Made by a program: the position numbers and the translations under genes. From contig CABTXP010000008.1 of the NCBI GenBank assembly GCA_902488815.1, positions 1 through 41,628 on the forward strand: a DNA stretch of 41,628 nt. The letters are read 5' to 3'. Position 1 is the first letter of the stretch. Each line of letters opens with the position of its first letter. Source of the stretch: an uncultured Eubacteriales bacterium (lineage in GTDB: Bacteria; Bacillota; Clostridia; Tissierellales; Peptoniphilaceae). Positions 16,208-24,524 of this stretch are shown here, one piece after another. The notes beneath the pieces are model-generated. The model saw only the letters and a program-made list of their open reading frames with translations, searched no databases and was not told the origin of the DNA.

Positions 16208-16861
16208 TTAAATTTTCTTTGGACTGTGAACTCCCGTTACAACAAATGTAACCCATGTTGCAATGTTGGTAGCGTGGTCCGCAATTCTTTCAATATACTT
16301 GGCAATCATAATTACATCAATTGCCGCTGCAGCTCTGTGCTGCTTCGTCCTTATTATTTCTACTAACATGTCTCTTATTTCAACAAAGTAATTGTCCACA
16401 ACGTCGTCGTCTAAAATTACTTTTTCCGCAATTTTTATCTCGCTTAGTACATAGGCGTCAATAGAAGTTTCCACCATTTTCTTCGCATAATCCGACATGT
16501 TGGTAAGCTCTTTAAGGACGGTCCTGTCAATGTCCTTCGGCAAAAATTTTGAAATATCTACAATATCTCTTGCCATGTCTCCGATTCTCTCCATGTCCGT
16601 AATTATTTTTAATCCGGCGGAAATTTTTCTAAGGTCTGATGCCACAGGTTGATTGCGCAAAATAATTCTTAAAATTAAATTTTCTATTTCGTGTTCGCTT
16701 CTATCTATTTCTTCTTCCAATCCATAGACTTCAGTTTTTAAAATTTCTGAATAGTTGTCAATTGAAGTAATGGCCTTTGTCATAATTTTTTCGCAAAGGA
16801 TTCCCATTTCAATTATGGATTCGTTTAAACTTTTCAGTTCCTCATCATATGTCTTTCTCAT
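16208..16861 (-). CDS. phoU: Phosphate signalling regulator PhoU
   Basis: PhoU links the phosphate transporter PstSCAB to the PhoR kinase, keeping the response off when phosphate is ample. The 217 residues form two PhoU three-helix repeats with their acidic metal-binding motifs, EEIDRSEHEIENLIL and DMERIGDMARDIVDI in the first half and KYIERIADHATNIATW in the second. The ATG shares one base with the pstB stop, so it is translated together with pstB. Between pstB and phoP-phoR it is in its usual regulatory company, but the transporter's membrane genes are not here. Confidence 0.95.
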   Translation of the reverse strand: MRKTYDEELKSLNESIIEMGILCEKIMTKAITSIDNYSEILKTEVYGLEEEIDRSEHEIENLILRIILRNQPVASDLRKISAGLKIITDMERIGDMARDIVDISKFLPKDIDRTVLKELTNMSDYAKKMVETSIDAYVLSEIKIAEKVILDDDVVDNYFVEIRDMLVEIIRTKQHRAAAAIDVIMIAKYIERIADHATNIATWVTFVVTGVHSPKKI

Positions 16862-17616
16862 TAGCCGAACCTTCCTGTTATATAGTCTTCCGTCTTCTTT
16901 TCCTTTGGCGATGAAAATATTTGATCCGTGGGACCTTGTTCTATTACATCTCCTGTAAGGAAAAATACAGTGTCGTCTGATACTCGAAGGGCCTGTTGCA
17001 TATTATGTGTCACCATGATAATAGTATAATCCTTCTTAAGTTCCAAACACAAATCTTCAATTTTGCCTGTGGATATAGGGTCAAGGGCTGAAGTAGGCTC
17101 GTCCATTAAAAGTACTTCAGGCTCTACCGCAAGAGCCCTTGCAATACAAATCCTCTGTTGCTGTCCGCCGGACAAGGACTGCGCGTTTTGATTAAGCTTG
17201 TCCTTAACCTCGTCCCAAATTGCCGCACCTCTTAAAGACCTCTCCACAATTTCCATAAGCTCCGACTTCTTTTTAATGCCGTGAGTCTTTGACCCGTAGG
17301 CGATGTTTTCATATATGCTCATGGGAAAAGGGTTGGGACTTTGAAATACCATTCCCACTCTCTTCCTAAGTAAGTTCACATCGTAATCTTTTTTGTAAAT
17401 GTCTTCGCCGTCCAAAGCAATAAGTCCTGTGATCTTACATCCTTCCACCAAGTCATTCATCCTGTTAAGGCTCTTAAGCATTGTGGACTTGCCGCAACCG
17501 GAGGGCCCGATAAAAGCCATAACTCTATTTTTTCCCACCGATATGTTAATGTCCTTAAGGGCTTGGAAGTCTCCGTACCACAAATTGACATTTTCTACCC
17601 GCATCTTTTCTTCCAT
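16861..17616 (-). CDS. pstB: Phosphate ABC transporter ATP-binding protein PstB
   Basis: PstB is the ATPase of high-affinity phosphate import. The protein has 251 residues: Walker A GPSGCGKST at 37-45, the PstB-type stretch VFQSPNPFPMSIYENIAYG, the signature LSGGQQQRICIARALA, Walker B LLMDEPTSALDP and the H-loop MVTHNMQQA. The start follows CAGGAGGAAGAA. It is first in its operon, with no pstS, pstC or pstA before it: the next gene upstream encodes the unrelated activase, beyond a terminator. Its membrane partners must lie elsewhere or be absent. Confidence 0.95.
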   Translation of the reverse strand: MEEKMRVENVNLWYGDFQALKDINISVGKNRVMAFIGPSGCGKSTMLKSLNRMNDLVEGCKITGLIALDGEDIYKKDYDVNLLRKRVGMVFQSPNPFPMSIYENIAYGSKTHGIKKKSELMEIVERSLRGAAIWDEVKDKLNQNAQSLSGGQQQRICIARALAVEPEVLLMDEPTSALDPISTGKIEDLCLELKKDYTIIMVTHNMQQALRVSDDTVFFLTGDVIEQGPTDQIFSSPKEKKTEDYITGRFG

Positions 17617-17647
17617 TTCTTCCTCCTGAGGAAATATTTACTCAATA

Positions 17648-17734
17648 TCTATACACTGTAAGTATATGAGTGCCATGTAAAAAGACATGAGGCGCATTGT
17701 AAAATTTGTGTAAAATCACTATTAATTTTACACA
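17648..17734 (-). promoter_or_regulatory. Candidate Pho-box promoter and operator of pstB-phoU-phoP-phoR
   Basis: On the minus strand TTTTACA occurs at 17709-17715, 17698-17704 and 17676-17682, that is at spacings of 11 and 22 bases, all on one helical face. This resembles the TTAACA-type repeats bound by PhoP/PhoB regulators. The last copy lies at the -35 position relative to TATAGA (17648-17653). A perfect 10-base inverted repeat, TGTGTAAAAT with its complement after eight bases (17707-17734), overlaps the first copy. Confidence 0.6.
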
Positions 17735-17759
17735 AAAAAATAGAGCACATGGCTCTATT
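17733..17759 (-). terminator. Terminator of the activase gene
   Basis: AATAGAGC/GCTCTATT pair around a five-base loop and are followed by seven T on the minus strand. The stop codon TAG of the activase gene is part of the stem. Confidence 0.88.
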
Positions 17760-20700
17760 TGTTTTCTCCTACACTTTCCAATTTATTTTTCTCAGGTCTT
17801 TTTAAATTTTCATTGGCTTGTGAAAGCATAAGTTTTATTCTGTTAAATTGATTTACTTCCGAGGCACTTGCATCAAAATCTATAGGCACTATATTTGCCT
17901 TCTCATACTTGGCACGTATGGCCTTTATTACTCCCTTGCCCGTTATGTGGTTGGGAAGACATCCGAAGGGTTGAACACAGACTATGTTTTCACATCCCTC
18001 TTCTATCAGCTCAACCATCTCCGCAGTGAGGAGCCATCCTTCGCCGTATTGATTGCCAAGGGAGACGAATTCTTCGGCATAGTCAACTAACTCTTCCACC
18101 TTCTTGGGCTCCGTGTACTTAGACTTTGAAAGCTCATCTCTTATGACCTGTCTGTAGTACTCAATGTAGTTGATGGCAAGTCTCGTGCCCACCGTGGCGG
18201 TCTTACCCTTTGAAAGAAGTTCGTTTTTCGCTTCGGCGTTTTTAAATGAATACATCATAAAGTCGGTTAAGTCGGGGATTACAACTTCAGCACCTTCGGC
18301 TTCCAACTTGTCTTGTAAAAAGTTGTTGGCTTCAGGCAAGTATTTTACCAAAATTTCTCCAACTATTCCCACCTTTGGCTTCTTCGTGTTGTCGCACTCC
18401 AACCTTTGGTATTCGGCTATCATGTTGTGAACATATTTTTTAAATTCGCCTCTGCCTGATTTTTTTGAGGCTTCTTTTGCAATTTCAATCCATCTCTTTT
18501 GCAAAATATTTGAGCTGCCCTTTATCTTTTCATAGGGCCTCGTGGCATTTGTAAGCCTCATTATAAGGTCGCCATAAAGCATTGCCCTTACCATTGCAGG
18601 TCCCAGTCCCACAATTTTATTAAGACTTAAATCAAGTCCCGGATGTTTTTCAATTCCCTGGAAGGACAGAGCAAGTACAGGTATGTGACCGTAGCCTGCT
18701 TCTTTTAATGCCTTTCTTATAAATGCAACATAGTTTGATGCACGACATGCTCCTCCCGTTTGAGACATGAGTATGGTCAGGTTGTCCGTGTCATATTCTC
18801 CCGACAGTACCGCTTCCATAAATTGTCCCACTACAAACATTGAAGGATAGCAGGCGTCGTTGTTTACATATTTAAGACCGTATTCCACGGCATGTGGAGA
18901 CACGTGTTGCAATACTTTAAAGTTATAGCCGTAACTGTTAAATACATCTTCAAATAATGCCATGTGTATGGGAGCCATTTGAGGCACCAATACAGTGTGC
19001 TTCTTTTCCATTTCCTTTGTATAAATTACAGGTTCGTAGGAGTAGTCATGAGATTTTAATTTTAAATCTCTCTTTTCCACAGCTTCAAGGAGTGATCTCA
19101 CTCTAATTTTAATTGCACCTAAGTTGTTTATTTCGTCAATTTTAATTACGGTGTAAATTTTGCCGTAGGAATGCAGAACTTCATTTACCTGATCTGTTGT
19201 CACCGCATCCAGTCCGCATCCGAAAGAGTTAAGCTGTATCATTTCAAGATTGGGATGCTCGCCGACAAATTTTGCCGCGCGGTAAAGCCTTGAGTGGTAG
19301 GTCCATTGGTCCAAAACTCTAAGCCTTCCCCCTACTTCCGTAAAGCTTGAAATTGAGTCTTCACTTAGTACATCAAGGCCCAAGGAGTTAATAAGCTCAG
19401 GTATGCCGTGGTTTATTTCCGGGTCTATGTGGTAGGGCCTTCCAGCAAGGACGATGGCGGGCTTTCCTTTTTCTTCAATTATTTTTAAAGCGCGCCTGCC
19501 CTCTTCGTGTAGGTCCAAGTGGTACCTGTCCAACTCTTTATATGCCGCTATTGTCGCCTTGTTTATCTCCGACTTCGGTATGTCGGGGAAAATTTTTGTA
19601 AGACGTGTCGCCAATTTTTTTCTGTCGTCAAAGGACAGGAATGGGTTCATAAACTTAACTTCATTTGCGTAAATGGAGTCCACATTGTTTTTAATAACTT
19701 CAGAATATCCTGCCACTACAGGACAGTTAATGTGGTTTTGTTGGTGTTCATTTTCTTTTTGCTCGTAAAAAACTGCAGGATAGAAAATAAACTTCACGCC
19801 TTTTTTAATTAAATTTTCCACGTGGCCGTGGACTAATTTTGCCGGGTAGCAAGCCGTCTCACTTGTAATGGACTCAATGCCCTCTTCATACATTTTACGC
19901 GTCGTCTTGTCTGAAAGAATGACTCTGTAGCCTAATTGAGTAAAGAAGGTGTGCCAGAATGGATAGTTTTCGTAAATATTTAACACACGAGGTATTCCCA
20001 CCGTGCCTCTCTTGGCCTCTTCTTCACTTAAAGACTCGTAGTCGAAAAGTCTTTCATACTTGTACTTGTACATGTTGATTCGGTCTTCGCTTGAGGATTT
20101 TTGAATGCCCGACCCTTTTTCGCACCTGTTTCCCGTAATATATCTCTTGCCGTTTGAAAAAATATTTACGTTTAAGGCGCAGTTGTTGGTACACTGTCTG
20201 CAATTTGTGTTTATTTTTTTGTAAGTAAAGGTCTTTAATTCTTCTTCATTTAAAATTGAAGACACATCTTTTGCTTTTTCTTTTGCGATTAAAGCCATGC
20301 CGTAAGCGCCCATAAGCCCGGCAATGGCAGGTCTTGTTATCTCAACGCCCGCCGTCTTTTCAAAAGCTCGAAGGACTGCATCTGATAAAAATGTGCCCCC
20401 TTGAGCCACAATGTGTTCACCCATTTCCTTTGGGTCGCGAATTTTTATAACTTTTTGAAGGGCGTTTTTAATTACGGAGTAGGCAAGGCCTGCTGCAATG
20501 TCGCTGACCTCCGCCCCTTCTTTTTGTGCCTGCTTTACATTTGAGTTCATAAAGACTGTGCATCTTGAGCCTAAGTCCACCGGGTTCTTTGACTTTAAAG
20601 CCTCATTTGCAAATTCTTCACTTGTCATGTTTACGGTATTGGCAAAAGTTTCAAGAAATGATCCGCATCCTGACGAACAGGCTTCGTTTAAAAGTATGGA

Positions 20701-22005
20701 CTCAATTATGCCGTCCACAATTTTCATGGACTTCATGTCCTGACCGCCAATGTCTATTATAAAATCAACTTCAGGTTCAAAGTATTTTGCCGCCGTAAAG
20801 TGAGCGATAGTCTCTACCTCGCCCAAGTCCAAATTAAGTGCCGCCTTAATAAAGTCTTCGCCGTAGCCTGTGCAACCTGAAGATTTAATAAAGGCGTTTT
20901 TGTTTTTATCTCTGTAAATAATTTTCAGCTGTTCAATAACTACTTCCAAAGGATTGCCGTTGTTGGATCCGTAGTATTCGTACAAAATCTTATTGTCTTC
21001 CGACATTAAAACCAACTTCGTAGTAGTGGAGCCGGAGTCAATGCCAAGATACATTGGTCCTTCGTATGCACTCAGCTCTCCTCTTTCCACATCCTTCGCT
21101 TTGTGACGCTCCTTGAAAGCCTTAAGCTCATCTTCAGAATTAAATAGAGGCTCCAAAAATTGTGAATTGGATTCAAATTGTTTTGTGTCGTTGTTGGCTC
21201 TGTTGTATAAGTCAATATATGAAATAGGTTTTTTGTCCATTGAAGAAATTGCCGCACCGATTGCCACAAATACTTGTGAGTCTTCAGGAGATACAACTTC
21301 ATCATCTGAAAGTTCCAAAGTTTCAATAAATCTCTTTTTAAGCTCCGGCAAAAAGTGTAAGGGCCCGCCTAAAAATGCAACTGTACCCTTAATAGGTCTG
21401 CCGCACGCCAAGTTTGAAATAGTTTGGTTCACAACAGATTGGAATACACTTACGGCAATGTCTTCTTTACTTGCACCTTGATTGATTAAGGCTTGCACGT
21501 CTGTCTTGGCAAATACGCCACAACGAGATGCTATTGGATAAATTTTTTCGGACTTTGATGCAAGGTCGTTAAGGCCTTTGGCATCGGTCTTTAACAGAGA
21601 TGCCATTTGGTCGATAAAGGCCCCTGTGCCCCCGGCGCAAATAGAGTTCATTCTCTGCTCCACGCTGCCCTTTAAGTAGGTGATCTTAGAGTCTTCGCCG
21701 CCAAGCTCAATGGCAACGTCGGTCTCGGGCGCAAAAGTTTTTATAGCTTGCGTCCCTGCCACTACTTCCTGAATAAAATCTATATCCAAAAAATTGTGAA
21801 CAGACAATCCGCCGCTGCCTGTGACGGCAATGGTAATCGTGTCGTTTTTAAAAGTTTTGTAGGCGTCGTTAATAACCTTTCTAACAGTTTCTTTCACGTC
21901 GGAAAAGTGCCTTTCATAAACTTTGTACAAAATATTTAATTCATCGTCTATGGCAACAAGCTTTACCGTTGTAGAGCCTACATCAAGGCCCATGTGAACT
22001 TTCAT
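17755..22005 (-). CDS. Giant fused acyl-CoA dehydratase activase (tandem BadF/BcrA ATPase plus HgdB-like region)
   Basis: This 1416-residue cytoplasmic protein joins two ASKHA ATPase domains and a long dehydratase-like region. Domain 1 (about 1-260) has GLDVGSTTVKL and cysteines Cys123 (SICAGGTGAF) and Cys162 (SRCGVF). Domain 2 (about 318-580) has GIDSGSTTTKL and Cys443/Cys447 (ACSSGCGSF) and Cys482 (SRCTVF). In known activases, such cysteines hold a [4Fe-4S] cluster between subunits and drive ATP-dependent electron injection. A further cluster CRQCTNNC...C (602, 605, 609, 628) begins the third part, which resembles DUF2229/HgdB-type proteins (COG3580/3581). The fused form occurs in many anaerobes, but its substrate is not established to my knowledge. 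The ribosome site is AAGGA, with TATAAT at 22046-22051. Confidence 0.9.
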   Translation of the reverse strand: MKVHMGLDVGSTTVKLVAIDDELNILYKVYERHFSDVKETVRKVINDAYKTFKNDTITIAVTGSGGLSVHNFLDIDFIQEVVAGTQAIKTFAPETDVAIELGGEDSKITYLKGSVEQRMNSICAGGTGAFIDQMASLLKTDAKGLNDLASKSEKIYPIASRCGVFAKTDVQALINQGASKEDIAVSVFQSVVNQTISNLACGRPIKGTVAFLGGPLHFLPELKKRFIETLELSDDEVVSPEDSQVFVAIGAAISSMDKKPISYIDLYNRANNDTKQFESNSQFLEPLFNSEDELKAFKERHKAKDVERGELSAYEGPMYLGIDSGSTTTKLVLMSEDNKILYEYYGSNNGNPLEVVIEQLKIIYRDKNKNAFIKSSGCTGYGEDFIKAALNLDLGEVETIAHFTAAKYFEPEVDFIIDIGGQDMKSMKIVDGIIESILLNEACSSGCGSFLETFANTVNMTSEEFANEALKSKNPVDLGSRCTVFMNSNVKQAQKEGAEVSDIAAGLAYSVIKNALQKVIKIRDPKEMGEHIVAQGGTFLSDAVLRAFEKTAGVEITRPAIAGLMGAYGMALIAKEKAKDVSSILNEEELKTFTYKKINTNCRQCTNNCALNVNIFSNGKRYITGNRCEKGSGIQKSSSEDRINMYKYKYERLFDYESLSEEEAKRGTVGIPRVLNIYENYPFWHTFFTQLGYRVILSDKTTRKMYEEGIESITSETACYPAKLVHGHVENLIKKGVKFIFYPAVFYEQKENEHQQNHINCPVVAGYSEVIKNNVDSIYANEVKFMNPFLSFDDRKKLATRLTKIFPDIPKSEINKATIAAYKELDRYHLDLHEEGRRALKIIEEKGKPAIVLAGRPYHIDPEINHGIPELINSLGLDVLSEDSISSFTEVGGRLRVLDQWTYHSRLYRAAKFVGEHPNLEMIQLNSFGCGLDAVTTDQVNEVLHSYGKIYTVIKIDEINNLGAIKIRVRSLLEAVEKRDLKLKSHDYSYEPVIYTKEMEKKHTVLVPQMAPIHMALFEDVFNSYGYNFKVLQHVSPHAVEYGLKYVNNDACYPSMFVVGQFMEAVLSGEYDTDNLTILMSQTGGACRASNYVAFIRKALKEAGYGHIPVLALSFQGIEKHPGLDLSLNKIVGLGPAMVRAMLYGDLIMRLTNATRPYEKIKGSSNILQKRWIEIAKEASKKSGRGEFKKYVHNMIAEYQRLECDNTKKPKVGIVGEILVKYLPEANNFLQDKLEAEGAEVVIPDLTDFMMYSFKNAEAKNELLSKGKTATVGTRLAINYIEYYRQVIRDELSKSKYTEPKKVEELVDYAEEFVSLGNQYGEGWLLTAEMVELIEEGCENIVCVQPFGCLPNHITGKGVIKAIRAKYEKANIVPIDFDASASEVNQFNRIKLMLSQANENLKRPEKNKLESVGENK

Positions 22006-22045
22006 CTTCTTCTTCCTTTCAAAACAATTGCTTTACTATCTTAAT

Positions 22046-22051
22046 ATTATA
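22046..22051 (-). promoter_or_regulatory. Likely -10 element of the activase gene
   Basis: The minus strand reads TATAAT about 40 bases before the ATG, but no good -35 is seen 16-18 bases upstream. The surrounding bases, about 22052-22157, are very AT-rich with no other feature I can support. Confidence 0.45.
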
Positions 22052-22157
22052 TCTGCGAAAATACATTTTGATTAAAGTACAAATTAAGAAATAATTAAAT
22101 TACTAAACTGACTAAATTATAATTCAAATTTAATATTAAACAAGTATTAAATTGCAA

Positions 22158-22190
22158 ATAAAAAAAACACCAAGCATATGCTTAGTGTCT
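22158..22190 (-). terminator. Terminator of the ferredoxin gene
   Basis: ACACTAAGCA pairs with TGCTTGGTGT (one G-U pair) and is followed by eight T on the minus strand, about 15 bases after the ferredoxin stop codon. It separates ferredoxin from the activase transcript. Confidence 0.92.
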
Positions 22191-22205
22191 TTAACTTTAT
22201 GTATT

Positions 22206-22376
22206 TTAGTCTTCAGGTTTTGCTGCGCCTGTTGGACATACTGCTGAGCAAGCTCCGCAATCGATACATTCATCTGCATTAATTTCGTAAATTGCGCCTT
22301 CAGCGATGCAATCTACCGGACATTCGGGTTTGCATGCTCCGCAAGCGATACAATCTTGTGTAATAACGTGTGCCAT
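22206..22376 (-). CDS. 2[4Fe-4S] clostridial-type ferredoxin
   Basis: This 56-residue electron carrier is too short to be found by length-limited ORF calls. It starts MAHVITQDC. It has two classical cluster motifs: CxxCxxCxxxCP at Cys9, 12, 15 and 19, and again at Cys37, 40, 43 and 47. One extra cysteine, Cys23, is also common in this family. The start follows GGAGG with a seven-base spacing. It has its own strong promoter and terminator, so it is monocistronic. The activase gene comes next on the same strand; such activases take electrons from low-potential ferredoxin or flavodoxin, so a partnership is plausible but not shown. Confidence 0.97.
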   Translation of the reverse strand: MAHVITQDCIACGACKPECPVDCIAEGAIYEINADECIDCGACSAVCPTGAAKPED

Positions 22377-22420
22377 ATTTTTACCTCCAATTAATTTTAT
22401 TTGTTTTAATAACTATTGGA

Positions 22421-22449
22421 ATTATAGCATAGGTAAAATATAGTTTCAA
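22421..22449 (-). promoter_or_regulatory. Strong sigma-A promoter of ferredoxin
   Basis: TTGAAA (22444-22449), a 17-base spacer and TATAAT (22421-22426) on the minus strand match the consensus at eleven of twelve positions. The predicted leader is about 38 bases, with GGAGG. Confidence 0.9.
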
Positions 22450-22750
22450 GTTTTATAAGGTATTATTTGTAGTTGCGAACCGTTATCAATACTTGCTTTG
22501 AGGCACTTTGTCCTCTCGGTTTATGTGTGTGCTCTCTGCCCTATATGATGAGATTTGATTATTATATTTTTTAAAAATATTTTCGGCGGAAATTTTCAAT
22601 TTGAAAAAATATTATGCCTACATCCGATCTTGTAGATAAATTTTCTCAATATATTTAAGACTTTGAAAACAAAAATTTTTAGTGCGACTCATTCCTTCAT
22701 TTATTTAAAATTTTGTATGACATATTTTTTTACAAAGCTTAACTCGCGAT
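22450..22750. other. Non-coding spacer with an unexplained hairpin-forming segment
   Basis: This spacer lies between the ABC exporter terminator and the ferredoxin promoter. I see no gene with a start codon and ribosome site. The part at 22560-22740 is very AT-rich. The part at 22475-22545 has clearly more GC than its surroundings and holds nested inverted repeats: AACCG (22478-22482) with CGGTT (22517-22521), and inside it GAGG (22500-22503) with CCTC (22512-22515). A minus-strand TATAAT upstream could start a small RNA, but no -35 or T-tract confirms this. Confidence 0.5.
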
Positions 22751-22751
22751 A

Positions 22752-22776
22752 AAAAAAAGACACACTCGTGTGTGCC
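22752..22776 (-). terminator. Terminator of the ABC exporter operon
   Basis: A seven-pair stem (GGCACAC/GTGTGTC, one G-U pair) with an ACGA loop is followed by eight T on the minus strand. Its first base is the last base of the stop codon. Confidence 0.88.
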
Positions 22777-24524
22777 TAATTTTCTCCATCATTTAAGAAC
22801 TGTGCTTCAAAAAGTTTTGCATAGGTGCCGCCTAATTGTAACAGCTCCTTATGGTTGCCCTTTTCAACTATGTCTCCCTTGTCAAGTACTAAAATGGTGT
22901 TGGCATCTCTTATTGTGGAGAGCCTGTGAGCAATTATAAAGCCCGTCCTGTCCTTCATAAGATCACTCATGGCGTGTTGAATTAAATTTTCCGTGCGAGT
23001 GTCTACAGATGATGTGGCTTCGTCTAAAATTAATATTTCCGGATCGCGTAAGAAGGCTCTTGCAATTGTCAAAAGTTGTCTTTGGCCTTGAGAAATATTT
23101 GAAGCATCTTCTTTAAGAACAGTGTCGTAACCTTCAGGTAAAGTCTCGATAAAGTTGTGGCAGTAAGCTTTCTTCGCCGCATCTATTATCTCTTCCCTCG
23201 TGGCATCTTGTTTGGAATACTTTATGTTGTCATAAATTGTCCCTTGGAAGAGCCAAGTGTCTTGAAGCACCATTGCATAGAAGGAACGAAGGTTGTCTTT
23301 GTTTACAGTGCTTATGTCCTTGTCGTTAATTAAAATTTGTCCGCCGTTTAATTCGTAAAATCTCATTAAAAGGTTTACAATCGTAGTCTTACCCGCACCT
23401 GTCGGCCCTACAATCGCCACGGTCTCACCTCGTTTAACTGAAAGGTTTAAGTCCTTAATAACAGGCACGCCCTCTTCGTAGGAAAATTTTACGTTTTTAA
23501 ATTCAATCTTTTCTATGGGAGATTCAATTACTTCCTTGTCTACAACTTCCTCTTCTTCATCCAAGAAGCCGAAAATTCTTTCACCTGCCGCGATGGCGGA
23601 TTGAAAAGAGTTTGCCATTTCAGCAAGCATGTCTATGGGCATGCCGATCTTCTTTACGTATTGAATCATGGCTTGAATATCCCCTACGTTCAGATTGCCT
23701 TTAAGGACTTGCAGTCCGCCCACAACAGTTATAGCTACATAGCTCAAGTTTGAAATAAACACCATTGCAGGTTGAATAATTCCTGCCATAAATGAAGCTT
23801 TGTAACTTGTGTCGTAGAGAGTTTCATTCAGTTCGTTAAACTCATCCTGTGCACTTTCTTCGTAGCTGAAAGCCTTTATTACATCGGCGCCTGAAAAACT
23901 TTCGTCAATAAATGCCACCATGTCTCCAAGACCCTTTGATTTCTTTTTAAAATAAACCTGAGACCTTTTTGTAATAAATTTAATCGTGAAAAAAGTAAGA
24001 GGTATGGAGATTGCAAAGACACCGGTAAGCAGTAAGGATGTCCTTAGCATCATAATAATAACTCCCACCAAGATAATTACTCCTGTAAAACCTCCGCCTA
24101 AAATAAGTGCTAAATTTTTACCCAAGGTATCTACGTCATTAGTAAGTCGAGATAATAAATCTCCCTTTCTGTGCTTGTCAAAGGTCGCTATGGAAACTTT
24201 GCCGATTTTTTCTGAAATTTCCATGCGAAGTCTGGAAATAAATTTTTGTACCAATAGAGCAAGTAGGGATGCGCAAACCAAGGATGCCAATGTCCCTGCA
24301 ATGTATAGTCCTCCCAAGATAAGAACTCTTCTTGTAACCCCATGTAAATCTACGTGGCCAAGTGTCTTTAAATTATTTACAATTTCCGTAGTAATATTTC
24401 CCATTACTTTCGGCGTTACAATTTCCGTGCCCGCCCACAAAAGAGATCCTATTATGATTATAAAAATTTCAAACTTGTCTTTTAATAGATAGGAGATGAT
24501 TCTTCTTGAAACATTTTTTTTCAT
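22776..24524 (-). CDS. ABC exporter half-transporter, catalytic subunit (heterodimer)
   Basis: This is a membrane and ATPase half-transporter of 582 residues: an exporter-type six-helix domain (about 1-310) and a nucleotide-binding domain. It has Walker A GPTGAGKTT, Walker B with the catalytic glutamate ILILDEATSSVD, and the H-loop histidine in IIAHRLSTIRD. Its signature is degenerate, ISQGQ instead of LSGGQ. This is the complement of the partner subunit, as in heterodimers such as TM287/288 or BmrCD, where only one composite site hydrolyses ATP well. It overlaps the partner gene by four bases. Drug, lipid or peptide export are all possible. Confidence 0.93.
   Translation of the reverse strand: MKKNVSRRIISYLLKDKFEIFIIIIGSLLWAGTEIVTPKVMGNITTEIVNNLKTLGHVDLHGVTRRVLILGGLYIAGTLASLVCASLLALLVQKFISRLRMEISEKIGKVSIATFDKHRKGDLLSRLTNDVDTLGKNLALILGGGFTGVIILVGVIIMMLRTSLLLTGVFAISIPLTFFTIKFITKRSQVYFKKKSKGLGDMVAFIDESFSGADVIKAFSYEESAQDEFNELNETLYDTSYKASFMAGIIQPAMVFISNLSYVAITVVGGLQVLKGNLNVGDIQAMIQYVKKIGMPIDMLAEMANSFQSAIAAGERIFGFLDEEEEVVDKEVIESPIEKIEFKNVKFSYEEGVPVIKDLNLSVKRGETVAIVGPTGAGKTTIVNLLMRFYELNGGQILINDKDISTVNKDNLRSFYAMVLQDTWLFQGTIYDNIKYSKQDATREEIIDAAKKAYCHNFIETLPEGYDTVLKEDASNISQGQRQLLTIARAFLRDPEILILDEATSSVDTRTENLIQHAMSDLMKDRTGFIIAHRLSTIRDANTILVLDKGDIVEKGNHKELLQLGGTYAKLFEAQFLNDGEN

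Noticed and set aside
22478..22545. Short peptide gene in the spacer before ferredoxin
   Set aside because: The open frames have no start codon with a ribosome site, and a stop lies directly before the longest one.
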